64,000 nucleotides of DNA from Chrysemys picta bellii (taxonomy: Eukaryota; Chordata; Testudines; Emydidae): contig NC_088809.1 in the NCBI RefSeq assembly GCF_011386835.1, positions 17,390,637 through 17,454,636 on the forward strand, given 5' to 3'. Both the position numbers and the translations under genes were made by a program. Positions 46,160 to 57,725 of this stretch are shown piece after piece. The notes beneath the pieces are model-generated. The model did no database searches. It saw nothing but the letters and a program-made list of their open reading frames with translations, and was not told the DNA's origin. Every line of letters begins with the position of its first letter. The first letter of the stretch is position 1.

Positions 46160-46389
46160 AGAATTGCAACTTTTAGGTCTGTAACTGAGTGTCCAGGGAG
46201 CTTGAAGTGTTCTCCGACTGGTTTTTGAATGTTATAATTCTTGACGTCTGATTTGTGTCCATTTATTCTTTTGCGTAGAGACTGTCCGGTTTGGCCAATG
46301 TACATGGCAGAGGGGCATTGCTGGCACATGATGGCATACATCACATTGGTAAATGTGCAAGTGAACTGTGGGGCCATGCGGGTACCCAT
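46160..46389 (-). pseudogene. Inverted PLE GIY-YIG fragment fused to an RT start
   Basis: The minus-strand frame reads MGTRMAPQ, an RT segment, directly followed by FTCTFTNVMYAIMCQQCPSA of the nuclease. Almost 300 residues of the normal protein are skipped at this join. It is an insertion by-product, not a designed fusion. Beyond the TSD the frame continues by chance into host DNA. Confidence 0.75.
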
Positions 46390-46430
46390 AGCAGTGCCAC
46401 TATGGTTACCTGCATGTCAGCGGCACTGCT

Positions 46431-47540
46431 ATGGGTACCCGCATGGCCCCACAGTATGCCAACATTTTTATGGCTGACTTAGAACAATGCTTCCTCAGCT
46501 CTCGTCCCCTAACATCCCTACTCTACTTGCGCTACATTGATGACATCTTCATCATCTGGACCCCTGGAAAAGAAGCCCTTGAGGAATTCCACCAGGATTT
46601 CAACAATTTCCATTCCACCATCAACCTCAGCCTGGACCAGTCCACACAAGAGATCCACTTCCTGGACACTACAGTGCTAATAAGTGACGGTCACATAAAC
46701 ACCACCCAATACCTGAAACCTACTGACTGCTATACTTACCTACATGCCTCCAGCTTTCATCCAGACCACATCACACGATCCATTGTCTACAGCCAAGCTC
46801 TAAGATACAACTGCATTTGCTCCAATCCCTCAGACAGAGACAAACACCTACAAGATCTCTATCAAGCGTTCTTAAAACTGCAATACCCACCTGCTGAAGT
46901 GAAGAAACAGATTGACAGAGGCAGAAGAGTACCCAGAAGTCACCTACCACAGGACAGGCCCAACAAAGAAAGTAACAGAACGCCACTAGCCGTCACCTTC
47001 AGCCCCCAACTAAAACCTCTCCAGCGCATCATCAAGGATCTACAACCTATCCTGAAAGATGAGCCCTCACTCTCACAGACCTTGGGAGACAGACCAGTCC
47101 TCACTTACAGACAGCCCCCCAACCTGAAGCAAATACTCACCAGAAACCACACACCACTGAACAAAAACACTAACCCAGGAACCTATCCTTGCAACAAAGC
47201 CCGTTGCCAACTCTGTCTACATATCTATTCAAGGGACACCATCATAGGATCTAACCACATCAGCCATACCATCAGGGGCTCGTTCACCTGCACATCTACC
47301 AATGTGATAGATGCCATCATGTGCCAGCAATGCCCCTCTGCCATGTACATTGGCCAAACTGAACAGTCTCTACGCAAAAGAATAAATGGACACAAATCAG
47401 ACGTCAAGAATTATAACATTCAAAAACTAGTCGGAGAACACTTCAACCTCCCTGGACACTCAATTACAGACCTAAAAGTCGCAATTCTTCAACAACAAAA
47501 CTTCAAAGACTCCAACGAGAAACTGCAGAACTGGAATTAA
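46431..47540 (+). pseudogene. PLE reverse transcriptase (C-terminal half) with GIY-YIG nuclease
   Basis: An open frame of 369 codons. RT motifs: MGTRMAPQYANIFMADLE (1-18), the catalytic RYIDDIFIIW with Y35-I-D-D38, then the thumb region. A linker Cys cluster, YPCNKARCQLC (C254, C259, C262), is typical of endonuclease-bearing PLEs. GIY-YIG domain: residues about 293-345, with MYIGQT, LRKRINGH and GEHFN. The RT fingers and early palm motifs are missing because the copy is 5'-truncated. Near codon 360, relative to copy 1, about 4 bp are missing (TTCAAAGACTCC versus TTCAAAAACAGACTCC). This frameshifts the end to ...NEKLQNWN and loses the last roughly 35 residues. The fragment is not functional as it stands. 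Confidence 0.88.
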
Positions 47541-47832
47541 TTTGTAAACTGGACACCATTAAATTAGGCTTGAATAAAGACTGGGAGTGGATGGGTCATT
47601 ACACAAATTAAAAACTAATTCACCATGCTAGTTTTCCCCCCTACTGTTACTCACACCTTCTTGTCAACTATTTGAAATGGGCCATCCTGATTATCACTAC
47701 AAAAGTTTTTTTTCTCCTGCTGATAATAGCCCACCTTAATTGATTTGTCTCGTTAGAATTGGTATGGCAACCCCCATCTTTTCATGTTCTCTGTATATTT
47801 ATACCTGCTTCTGTATTTTCTACTCCATGCAT

Positions 47833-47870
47833 CTGATGAAGTGGGTTTTAGCCCACGAAAGCTTATGCCC
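47833..47870 (+). ncRNA. Hammerhead-ribozyme-like motif, PLE copy 4
   Basis: CTGATGA, an extra A, GTGGG with loop TTTTAG and CCCAC, GAAA, then the short GCTTATGC hairpin. This matches a hammerhead core with a 5 bp stem II and minimal stem III. The expected U before the cleavage site is C here. Helix I is weak in the monomer. Inferred from motif order only. Confidence 0.5.
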
Positions 47871-47969
47871 AAATAAATTTGTTAGTCTCTAAGGTGCCAC
47901 AAGTACTCCTCGTTCTTTTTGCTGATACAGACTAACACAGCTACCACTCTGAAACCTTTAAGGATCTGC

Positions 47970-48530
47970 TATCTACTTTCCCACAGTCTGTTTCCAAAGT
48001 CCAGCCTTGGGAATTAACAGCTTCTTCATCCTCTTTCATTTAGATTGCAACAGCAGTAGAGTGCACTCACCACCTTGCAAGATCAGGCCATTAATTATTT
48101 GTTCAGTTGTTTTGAAGCATCTAGTGCAGAGATGTGTGAGAGATAGAATACTGAGCTGGGTGGACCATTGGTCTGATACAGCATGGCACGTCTTGTGCTC
48201 CAGGAACTTTCCAGAGCTGTCTGCTTTTCTTCATACGTCCTTGTCTTTTAGCATTTCTGTCTCTGTTCTGTGCTCCTCATATGGAGTTCTCAAAGCTAGC
48301 TGAATGTAAGAAGGATCTATCACACTTGCCCCTCTTTTAGCTCTTCTCCCCTGCCTGGTCCCCCTCACCCTCTTTTCTTCAGAGTCCCCATTCCCTTCTC
48401 TTTTATTTCCATTTAGTTTATCCAATCCCACCTACCATCCCCCTAAAAAAAAAGAATTAACATGACATTTGTCACCACCATTTAGTTCATTCTGCTTGTG
48501 TGTGCTAGCCCTTCCCCCGCCCTGTGTCTG
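47970..48530. other. Intronic stretch; short CR1 3' relic at about 48140-48200
   Basis: 'gagctgggtggaccattggtctgatacagcatggc' is a CR1 3'-end relic in the plus sense. Nothing else was recognised. Confidence 0.5.
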
Positions 48531-48534
48531 TCTT

Positions 48535-48665
48535 GTCTAGTTAGATTGTAAGTTCTTTGAGGCAGAGACTGTTTCTTACTGTGTTTTTACAGTGCCTCGC
48601 ACAATGGGGCCCACTTGTGCTCGGTCTTTAAACACTGCTGTAATAAACACAATTAATAATATGCT
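48535..48665 (+). repeat. SINE/L2-type tail relic
   Basis: 'attgtaagttctttgaggcagagactgtttcttactgtg' and 'cagtgcctcgcacaatggggccc' are the sense form of the tail seen reversed at 24350. Confidence 0.6.
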
Positions 48666-48774
48666 ACCTCCATATTTCCCCTGCTTAACTAATATTTAAC
48701 CTACTTATTAGCTCTGAATTTTTGTTTAATAATATTATTTTGGAGCATCACTCCGAGAACAGAGATTAGTACTT

Positions 48775-49075
48775 TTTAAGGCCAGAAGTGACCATTGTTA
48801 TCATTTAGTTTGACCTCCTGCATAATACATCGAAGGCCATAGAACTTCCCCGAACTAATTCCTACTTCAAGTCCCAACAACTGTATTAAACTAGAGCATA
48901 TCTTTTAGAAAAACATCGAATCTTGATTTTAAAATTTCTTGTGATGTAGAGTCCATCATGACCTTTGGTAAGTTGTTTCTATAGTTAGTTACCCTCACTG
49001 ATAAATTCATACTAGAAGTAAGGTGCATATTTTTCAGCTTCCACCCATCCCTTGAAATATCTTAACACTGAAACA
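48775..49075 (-). repeat. Old CR1 3' fragment, about 300 bp
   Basis: 'gaccattgttatcatttagtttgacctcctgcataatac' and 'agagtccatcatgacctttggtaagttg' parallel the 3' part of CR1 in the minus sense, heavily diverged. Confidence 0.65.
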
Positions 49076-49119
49076 AACATGCAAAATTAAAGGACCCTCT
49101 CACCCCCTTCTTAATTTAT

Positions 49120-49270
49120 GGACAGCTCCTGTGGCTAATGCACAGAACTGGAAGTCATGAAATCTGGGTTCTGGTCCTCGTTCTGTTCTGACACAGTCTC
49201 ACTGTGCAACTCAGGCAAGTCACACAACCTGTCAGTGTCTCCATCTTTTACATGGGGATGTAATAACTGG
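49120..49270 (+). repeat. MIR-like SINE
   Basis: 'ctgtggctaatgcacagaactggaagtcat', 'ctgtgcaactcaggcaagtcac' and 'ttacatggggatgtaataa' follow the MIR order. Confidence 0.65.
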
Positions 49271-49884
49271 ACTTCTGGAGTTGGTCCTAGAATATGGACT
49301 CCCATATTTGATTCTGTGGCATTGATTTCTGATCAACACTGATCTCTGGTGCTGTTTTGTTTTTTTCCCCCCTCCAAGGGGAGCCTTGTGCATGATGACA
49401 AACAGAGCATCTTGTTTTAAGACAAAACAAGTACTGTCCATTCAAATAGACACAGCATTCTAATTCTCTGACAGCCTTTCATCAAAGGATCTTAATAATG
49501 TTATAGTTCCTGTTCTGATTTATGAGCAATTGTGAACACGTTAGCATGATGGAATCAATAGGGATCTAAAATGCTATCTTTAAAGAACACTGGGCCCAAA
49601 GACAGATATTTCTCCCTGATAAACTATATAATTGTCTTGTTTTTCTGTAGCAGAACAACTTAATAAAGTGGAGTCTGCCACTCTTGCAGCTGACACACTG
49701 CAAGCAAAAAGAAAGTAAATATATGTATTTATTTTGATTTTTGTAACATAAAGTCAAACACATGGTGCTTCACAACATATTTGGTGCATTAATTGAACAG
49801 CCTATAAAATTCTGTCTTCCTCTCTCCCTTCCATAATGTAGTTCTGTTCCTTTGTAGATCACTGAGCAGTTTGCAGAGCCAGTG

Positions 49885-50035
49885 AATGTCATTATCTCTA
49901 TTTTACGGATAAGGAAACTGAGGCATAGAGAAGGGAAGTGACTTACCTAAGGCCAGTGACAAAGCCAGGAATAGAACCCAGGTTTCCTGAGTCCTCGTTC
50001 AATGCTTTATCCGATGCCTCGCTGCATCAGCCCCC
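49885..50035 (-). repeat. MIR-like SINE
   Basis: 'attttacggataaggaaactgaggca', 'aagtgacttacctaaggcc' and 'gaacccaggtttcctgagtcc' are the reversed MIR. Confidence 0.7.
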
Positions 50036-50039
50036 TTCA

Positions 50040-53000
50040 CCCATCTACTGTACAGCCAAGTATCCTTCCCCATCCCTCTCCTCCTTGGCAGCACAGCTCC
50101 AATGGTACTGCACTGCCAAGGCTTCTTCAACTGGCAGCTCTCCTGACGACCCCCTCCACAGGAAACAAGGTAGGAAGGGACAGTGGAAGTAAATACAATT
50201 TGAGGGCAGGAGCAGGAGGCAGTCTTGTGTGATCTGTCACAGTCGATAGGAAGGAAATAGAGTGAGACATTTAAAGTAAGGAGCTAGGTTACGTAGTGTA
50301 AGCAGTTTGTCTCTGTTATGCCTTCTATTCTGTGTACTATACCTTTATATTGAGAGAAATTCCCCATGCTGCTGCATAGATAGCTGCAATTTTTGTTCAG
50401 ATGCAGCCTGCTATAAAGGAGATATATATACACACACTGCACTCTCTCAAGGGAGAATTTGCTGCTGTTCTGAATAATATGTCATTCTGGCTGAAAGTAT
50501 GTGGTCGCTCTTTGCATGTAAACAAACATGTTTAACAAATTGAACAAGGAGGGAACAAAATAAGACATTGCATTAAAACAAAACAGTGGATTTCATCTTC
50601 TTTCACTGTGTGGGGAGACCCTGAACTATTTGCTTCTTTGTTTGAAACGGACTTGATTCATCCCCTTTAAATGGTAGCTATATCTAAAAGAGAAGGAAAA
50701 TAATAAACCCCAAGCCTCAAAATCTGAACAGAATTGGGCCACCTGAATTAAAATAGTGGGAATCTGTATCTGAAAATATTTATGGAACGTACAGGTCAGT
50801 TGTATAACCTGAATGTGTAACAAGAAGCATACAGCAACAACTCCAGTACACATTACCCACTCTATAAAGAGTGTACTGCGGAGATGGTAAAGGCCTTCCA
50901 TACTATCTCTGTTTTACTCACATCACTGCTGAAACGGTTGAGGTTAAGCATTCCTCATATTATAATACAACTGGAAATGGCCTTGTTTAAATAACTGCCA
51001 GCCAGCAAATGTTAAGATGACCTGCAAAAGGGAGGGGGAAGGAATTGCCCTTGTGCCCTTTTTTTGTTTCTTCATGACTGATAAAGAGAGCCTGTAAGGT
51101 TGGTTTTTGTTATTTAACAGTTATTGGAAGGTTTTTTTCTGCTTGGTTTTTTTACATTGTAAATTCAGGCCCTAACAAGCCTAGAGGTCTTTATGGTATC
51201 TAATGAAATAATGACATCGTACCAGTCAGGAAAGTTGAGCTAGTGAGAGGAGGAAAGGATTTTTAATCAGCCTATTAAAGATCTCTTTGATTTTCTTCAC
51301 ACCTATTTAGCTTCAGTGACTAATATTGTAGAAGAAAGGAAGTTAAACCCACACACATGGTTAAGGAGTGAGAGCTAACAATATACCAGTGTGAAACCCA
51401 GTAGGCTCTCCCGCAAAAGCCAAGAAGACCAGAGTTGGCATTCCTGAATCCAAGTCATCTTTAACTTTCTCAGTGGTGAAGGCTGTTGGCAATATCCTGT
51501 CATAAATGTTAAGCTTCATTGTTAGTGGGGCATTTGCTGGAAACTTTCAAAAAGAAAAGTCAGTCTAAAATTTCTCACAGGTGTGAAGATTCCTTCAAAG
51601 GGTCATACAGCCTTTCAAACTAATTTCGCTTCTCCACAGTCCACTCATGGGTGAGTGGGCAGGTTAAAGTCTGACCCAGAAGTGGTAGAAAGCCCTCAAG
51701 AGTCTTTCTAAGTGGTGAAGTTGAATAAAGGATAGAAAGAGGTTTTTGAAAAATGGTTGAGTCAGATGCAAGGCATTATGGGCAGACAGTGGTTCTGTTA
51801 AAGAATCGAAGCTTTCAGTGCCCCAAACATTCAGAATAGGCATAGTCCCTTGAGTCCAGGCTACTTTAAGGATCTAATCGAGCTGGAGAAATGATCTTCC
51901 ACAAAAATGAAATCTTCAGGGTCAGGATTAGCAGAAGTCCCGCCCACATCCATCATTAGAATTTAGATGAAAGCTACCCTGCCTTATTACATGGAGTGAA
52001 ACTCCATCAGTGAGAGCCCAGAGGTCCTCAGGAATCTGTTCCATTCCCTACATCTGCAGTGGTAAGAGGGTTTGTCTAGAGGAGCCAAGCAAGTTCTCTT
52101 TCTATGCCCTCTCACTGCCCCCTGCAATTTCTCTCTCTCAGAAAAGCATGCTGTGGTATTCACTTCCCCAGCATGCCTAGTAAATTAAGCATCTCCTTCA
52201 GTATCGAGTCTGAGAGTACACAGTGCATAGCCATTTAGATTGACGATGCTTCTGACAGTAGCTCACCCTACTGTAGGCTTAAAATATTTATCTTGGAAGA
52301 AAGTCTTTCTCTTTATAAATAACCACAGCCAGCAAAATGTGTGTATGTTTGGGGAAAGGAGGGGAATGTGTAGGCTCTGATCATAGAAGGACCTTTAATG
52401 AGGCTCGTTGAACATTCTGCATATGTAAAACTTTGTCAGCTTTGTCTAAGAGAAATCCTTTATTTTTACATTAATTTTGCAATTAACTTGGAATCCCAGG
52501 CAGTAGTGAAATCTATCTCAATCAGTGGATACCACAAAAGTGTTTTTAAAAAGGCATTTGATTTCGGGACATATGGCCAGATTTATAAAGGTATTAAGGC
52601 ACTAGAAGATGCACACAAGTGTGTAGGCATCTAACACCCTTTGATCACAAAGGCTTTGTGACCTCTGGAGCCAAAGTATCTGGACTTTCTAAAGTGACCA
52701 GTGATTGAGTGTCTCCTTTTTTGTGTGTGTGCCCTACTTTAGACACATTAAAGGGCCCTGATTTTTAGAGGGCAAGGCTATTTGTTACTAAACTACAGAT
52801 CATAAAGGACTTGTAACCCTGACATGGCCTCAGCTGGTGTTAATTGACACAGATAGCTCCATTGACCAAGGCATCCACAAATTGAGATATCCAAAACTAT
52901 TAGGGCACTTCTGGAAAATTTAGGTCCCTGTTGATTTGACTTCAGGTTCTTTGACATGAATGGAGCTACTCTGATTTGCACTAGCTGAGGATGTGGCCCA

Positions 53001-54635
53001 TTGTGTTATTTGCCAGGCCAGCCACCTTAAACCCTCCCTTGAAGTACAATTTTCTTTCCTTTGTGTGCACTCTCTTTCTCGAATCCCTCTGAAATCAGAA
53101 TAGGATCCAGAATGTTTTCTCTTTACCTACATCGGCCATGGTCGATTCAGCATTCATAGCTTGAATCAGAGAAGGTTAAAAATATTTTGTAAATGCTAGA
53201 GATTTAGAAACGTTTCACTTTTACACACAGAATAGGTATTTTGTCCTATAATCTTAATATGAGCAGCATGCTGGGGCCATTTGAAATTGAAAGATGCTGC
53301 AGTGATTGATAATCAGTTTTCCTTAGACATACTGAATGCTGGGAAAATCAGCAATATCTCAGATCCCAGTGTGTGTAACTGCTGCTATACTATGGCTTTT
53401 TATTAGTGACCATTGTACATTTGTCCAAAACATTTTCAAGCATGATTTGCATGTTTAGGTCTGATTCTGTTCTCACTTACAGGGTTTAAATTAGAAGTAG
53501 CCCTACTGAAGGTCTATAAATGAGATCAGAAACAGGTCCTCAGAGCTGACCCTTTATCTTAAACCCTCTTCCTCTCACCAAGTTATGAGTACTGAATAAT
53601 CTAAATGGACGTGAATTACTGAAGTTTTCCTGGTCTTCATTTCAGATGCTCCATAGCCACCAGAGAGGCTGAATCCATCCCTGTGCAGAGGGTCAGCATG
53701 AGTCCTATGCAACTCTTAAGCCTTACTTTGAATATCTTATAGTGGCCCTCTGCAAAGCTGTAGCTTTTAGATGGCATTTTGTGAGGACACCAGGCTTAAG
53801 CTTTCAGTAGTGTCTAGGCCTTTCTTGAGGCACCTTTGAAGGGCCTGAGTTTTTTCCAAAGTTCTGAGCACCCAGGTCTTCTGAAAATCAGGCTCCTTTA
53901 AGGAGTTGCAAGCTGGGTGCATAAAAATTGTGCCGTCCAAAATCACTAGTCACTTTTGAAAATGTAAGGCCTCATCAGCATTTCTTCCAAGTGCTTGTTC
54001 TTTTTTGCAGCGGACCACTTGCTGGCCTAAATCTTGATCCAAAAGTATTTGTGAGGCTCAGCCTCAGCTAAAGGAAAGTGTTACATATGGAGTGGAAACT
54101 GCCATTGAGTTTGGAGAAAACATGTTTGTCTTCTGGCCACCTGCACTCCTGGTGCTGTGCTGCACATGACATCTGTGAGCACCCACTACATTAGCTGTAC
54201 TTTGGCTGCTGTTGAGCAGAACTAATGGTGTCTATTTAGACAAGCATTAACCTTATTAATGTAAGCAGAATGTGATAACTATAATTATAGCAGCTAGAAG
54301 TTGTTCCAGAAATCCAATATTATCCTTGCATGGACTAACACACATCTCCTTTTGTCTTCCCTTCTGCTGTCAGATGGCCCCGCCCAGGCCCCCTGAGCTG
54401 CAGAGATGTTAGTTCTTATCCACCTTTCCCTCATGTCAAACCACTAAATCTGCCTCAAACACTTCTAACACATGAGATACTCATTTCAGTATAGACATAT
54501 GACTTTCAGCAACATTAGCGCCATACTGGTAGGTACTGGAGTGCCCATTCTCCCATCGATGCCACTGCCTCATTTGGGCTATTAGCAGACCTGGTTCAAG
54601 CAAACCTTTTTATTTTCTCTCTCCATTTTACCATG
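50040..54635. other. Long intronic stretch without a recognised gene
   Basis: No exon was recognised across about 4.6 kb on either strand. A MITE-like relic is likely at about 53835-53905 (GAGTTTTTTCCAAAGTTCTG and 'ctgaaaatcaggctcctt'). The rest shows no named repeat by eye. Confidence 0.4.
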
Positions 54636-54639
54636 TGGG

Positions 54640-54875
54640 AGGCAGCGTGGTTTAATAGAACAGGGAACTAGGCGGCAGGAGACCAGAGTTAAATTCCTGC
54701 CTCTGCCATTGACTTATGTGTCCTTGGACAAGTCACTTTATTTCTCTTGTTTCCATAGTTACCCAATCTCTAAAATGGGGATCATAATATTTATCCACAT
54801 TTTGGAAAGCAATTTCAGCTCCTCTCTTGAAAAATGCTATATTAATGCAATTATTATTACTACAGTGTTGTTATT
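54640..54875 (+). repeat. MIR-like SINE, near full length
   Basis: 'ggcagcgtggtttaatagaacagg', 'tgtgtccttggacaagtcactttatttctc', 'aaaatggggatcataatattt' and a TTATTATTAC tail: complete MIR order in sense. Confidence 0.75.
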
Positions 54876-55151
54876 AGAGGCTGCTGTGGCCCACTGCTGA
54901 AGAAGACTAATATTTTTATACAGGGGAGATAACTCTGTGCCAAAACAGAAGAGCAAGCCAAATGATATGTCAGAGCTTATAATATTTCACAGAAGGGGTG
55001 CCTGAAATATGAAGCTGTCAGTAGCAGTAATGCCCCCAAATATGTCCATTCAGTGCAGAAAAACATTTCCCCTCCACCACATTTAATCTACCTCAGTAGG
55101 AGGATTCCTGCCAAAATACTGCAGCTCAATAAATCACCTTGAGTCTCCACT

Positions 55152-55274
55152 TAGGGTTTTCAACCCTCCAGGATTGTCCTGGAGTCTCCAGGAATTAAAG
55201 ATTAATCTTTAATTAAAGATCACGTCATGTGATGAAGCCTCCAGGAATATGTCCAATCAAAATTGGCAACCCTA
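55152..55274. mobile_element. Small hAT-like MITE
   Basis: The termini TAGGGTTTTCAACCCTCCAG and GGCAACCCTA are inverted. The flanks TCTCCACT (55144-55151) and TTTCCACT (55275-55282) give an 8 bp TSD with one mismatch. The 123 bp interior is itself nearly palindromic around ATTAATCTTTAATT. Confidence 0.75.
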
Positions 55275-55613
55275 TTTCCACTCCATTCTTTTTTTTAAAT
55301 CAAGATGCAAGCCTTGTCCCTGTATCTGCCCCATTTGTTGAACTGACTCTGTCTCTAGGGGTGAAATTTCAGGCTTTTACTTAAGTTTCATGAAAGAAGC
55401 TCCACCTCCTGTTAAGATTTAAAGGAAAGGAAAAAGGAGGCAGACTACCATGAAGGCCAGCTCTTAGTGAGAGCAGAGAGCAATAAAGAGGTGGCAGGCA
55501 GTATCCAGTGCTAGGATGCAGTGCAACAGCAATAAATTATTGGTTCTATTAAAGTTTAGTCAGCTAAAGTGCTGTGTATTAAATTCTGTTAGAATCTAGA
55601 GAGGTATAATGTA

Positions 55614-55784
55614 CACCTCTACCCGGATATAACGCAACTCGATATAACGCGGTAAAGCAGTGCTCCGAGGGGGGCAGGGCTGCGCACTCCGGTGGATCAA
55701 AGCAAGTTCGATATAACGCGGTTCACCTATAACGCGGTAAGATTTTTTTGCTCCCGAGGACAGCGTTATATCGAGGTAGAGGTG
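55614..55784. mobile_element. TA-flanked MITE (Tigger/pogo-like ends)
   Basis: The left end CACCTCTACCCGGATATAAC and the right end GTTATATCGAGGTAGAGGTG are inverted. TA dinucleotides flank both sides (55612-55613 and 55785-55786). It is 171 bp. TA target and terminal sequence suggest the Tc1/mariner-pogo group. It shares termini with the larger copy at 57087. Confidence 0.8.
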
Positions 55785-56784
55785 TATGTGGCTCACAAGT
55801 CAGTATCGAGAAGTATCTGGTTGCTGCATGCAAGCTAAGGGCTGCAATTACACTTAGTCTGCTTAGTGACAAAAGCCATTCAGTTAATAATAAACTAGTT
55901 TATTACAGAGTTTTACTTTTTATTTTATCCAGCTTGTTTCATTGACAGCCCATATTCCCTCCCCTTCAAGTGCTGTCCTGGAAACCAGTAAAATGAAATT
56001 ACGGTTGGATGTTCTTGTTTGTTCATATACCCCAGAGCTGAAGCAACATGGCAAATGGAAGAATATTAGGGCTGTCGATTAATCGCAGTTAACTCGTGCG
56101 ATGAACTCAAAAAAGTAATCGTGATTAATTGCAGTTTTAATCGCACTGTTAAACAATAGAATACCAATTGAAATTTATTAAATATTTTGGATGTTTTTCT
56201 ATATTTTCATATATATGTTCTGTGTTGTAATTGAAATCAAAGTGGATATTATTTTTTATTATAAATATTTGCTCCGTAAAAATGATAAACAAAAGAAATA
56301 GTATTTTTCAGTTCACCTCATACAAGTACCGTAGTGCAATCTCTTTATTGTGAAAGCGCAACTTACAAATGTACAATTTTTTTTGTTACATAACTGCACT
56401 CAAAAGCAAAACAATGTAAAACTTTAGAGCCTACAAGTCCACTCAGTCCTACTTGTGCAGCCAATCGCTAAGAGAAATAAGTTTGATTACATTTACGGGA
56501 GATAATGCTGCCCGCTTCTTATTTACAATGTCACCTGAAAGTAAGAACAAATATGTGCATGGCACTTCTGTAGCCGGCATTGCAAGGTATTTATATGCCC
56601 GAATGCTAAACATTCGTATGCCTCTTCATGCTTTGGTCACCATTCCAGAGGACATGCTTCCATGCTGATGGCATTCATTAAAAAAAATAATGTAATTAAA
56701 TTTGTAACGGAACTCCTTGGGAGAATTGTATGTCTCCTGCTCTGTGTTTTACCCGCATTCTGCCATATGTTATAGCAGTCTGGG

Positions 56785-57055
56785 ATGATGATCCAGCATG
56801 TTGTTCGTTTTAAGAACACTTTCTCTACAGATTTGACAAAACGCAAAGAAGATACCAATGTGAGATTTCTAAAGATAGCTAAAGCACTCAACCCAAGGAT
56901 TAAGAATCTGAAGTGCCTTCCAAAATCTGAGAGGGATGAGGTGTGGAGCATGCTTTCAGAAGACTTAAAAGAGCAACACTCTGGTGTGAAAACTACAGAA
57001 CCCGAACCACCAAAAAAGAAAATCAACCTTCTGCTGGTAACATCTGACTCAAGAT
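56785..57055 (+). pseudogene. hAT transposase remnant
   Basis: About 90 open codons carry FLKIAKALNPRIKNLKCLPK, SERDEVWSML and EPPKKKINLLL. This resembles the region before the C-terminal dimerisation part of hAT transposases (the A-L-x-P-R-x-K-x-L signature). No catalytic Asp/Glu region or BED zinc finger is seen. The frame ends at TGA 57055; the coding-like sequence then breaks at the nested element at 57087 and seems to resume at 57728. Confidence 0.6.
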
Positions 57056-57086
57056 GATGAAAATGAGCATGTGTTGGTCTGCACTA

Positions 57087-57725
57087 CACCTCTACCCCAA
57101 TATAACGCGGTCCTCAGGAGCCAAAAATCTCAGTGTTACAGGTGAGACCGCGTTATATCGGGTTAGGGAGAGGAACCGCTCCCCGCCCCAGCTCACCTGC
57201 ACTCTGCCTCCGCCTCCTCCCTGAGTGCGCCGCCACCACTCCGCTTCTCCCTCCCTTCCAGGCTTGCCGCGCCAATTAGCTGTTTGGCGCGGCAAGCCTG
57301 GGAGGGAGGAGAAGCGGAGCTGAGCGATGTGCTCGTAGGAGGAGGAGGCGAAGTGGAGGTGAGCTGGGGCAGGGAGCAGTTCCTCTGCGCCCCCCCCCCC
57401 TTACTTGCTGCGGCCCCCCTACCCCACCACACCTCTGCTCCGCCTCCTCCCTCTCAGGCTTGCTGATTGGCACAGCAAGCCTGGGAGGAGGGAGAAGAGG
57501 AGCTGCGGTGCACTCATGGGAGGAGGTGGAGCGGAGGTGAGCTGCGGCGGGGGGGGGGGCCCGGGGAGGGCTGCAGCAAGTAACAGGCGGGCACAGAGGA
57601 ACCGCTTGCGGTAACACGAATTTGGCTATAACGAGGTAAAGCAGCTCCGTCCCCCGGAGCGCTGCTTTACTGCATTATATTCGAATTTGCGTTATATCGG
57701 GCCGCATTATATCCGGGTAGATGTG
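57087..57725. mobile_element. Nested TA-flanked element with GC-rich foldback core
   Basis: The termini CACCTCTACCCCAATATAAC and ATTATATCCGGGTAGATGTG are inverted and flanked by TA (57085-57086 and 57726-57727). The interior is strongly GC-rich, unlike all surroundings, and contains a long hairpin at about 57188-57372. The termini match 55614-55784. It interrupts the hAT transposase remnant, so it is younger. Confidence 0.8.
57188..57372. repeat. GC-rich foldback module (copy A)
   Basis: CCCCAGCTCACCTGCACTCT at the left is mirrored by GGAGGTGAGCTGGGG at the right. The centre is AGGCTTGCCGCGCCAATTAG followed by CTGTTTGGCGCGGCAAGCCT. A related module lies at 63726-63905 in a different element. 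Confidence 0.75.

Larger units (their letters stand above)
46160..47955 (+). mobile_element. Penelope-like element copy 4, RT plus GIY-YIG, with inverted 5' segment
   Basis: A perfect 14 bp TSD, CTTTAAGGATCTGC, occurs at 46146-46159 and 47956-47969. From 46160 to 46398 the element reads in the minus sense: GIY-YIG codons joined to a piece of RT. From about 46400 it reads in the plus sense: the C-terminal half of RT, linker, GIY-YIG and 3' UTR, ending GACTAACACAGCTACCACTC. The 33 bp arms 46366-46398 and 46422-46454 are exact inverted repeats around a 23 nt spacer. This is the longest PLE copy in the window. Confidence 0.9.

Noticed and set aside
46045..46389. 114-codon minus-strand frame as a real RT-GIY-YIG fusion gene
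   Set aside because: The part beyond 46160 lies outside the TSD in host DNA, and the RT-nuclease join is a by-product of the PLE inversion.
57092..57617. Long open frames on both strands of the GC-rich region
   Set aside because: GC-rich sequence lacks stop codons by composition. The peptides are Pro/Arg/Gly low-complexity and sit inside a transposon hairpin. The same applies to 63459-63989.
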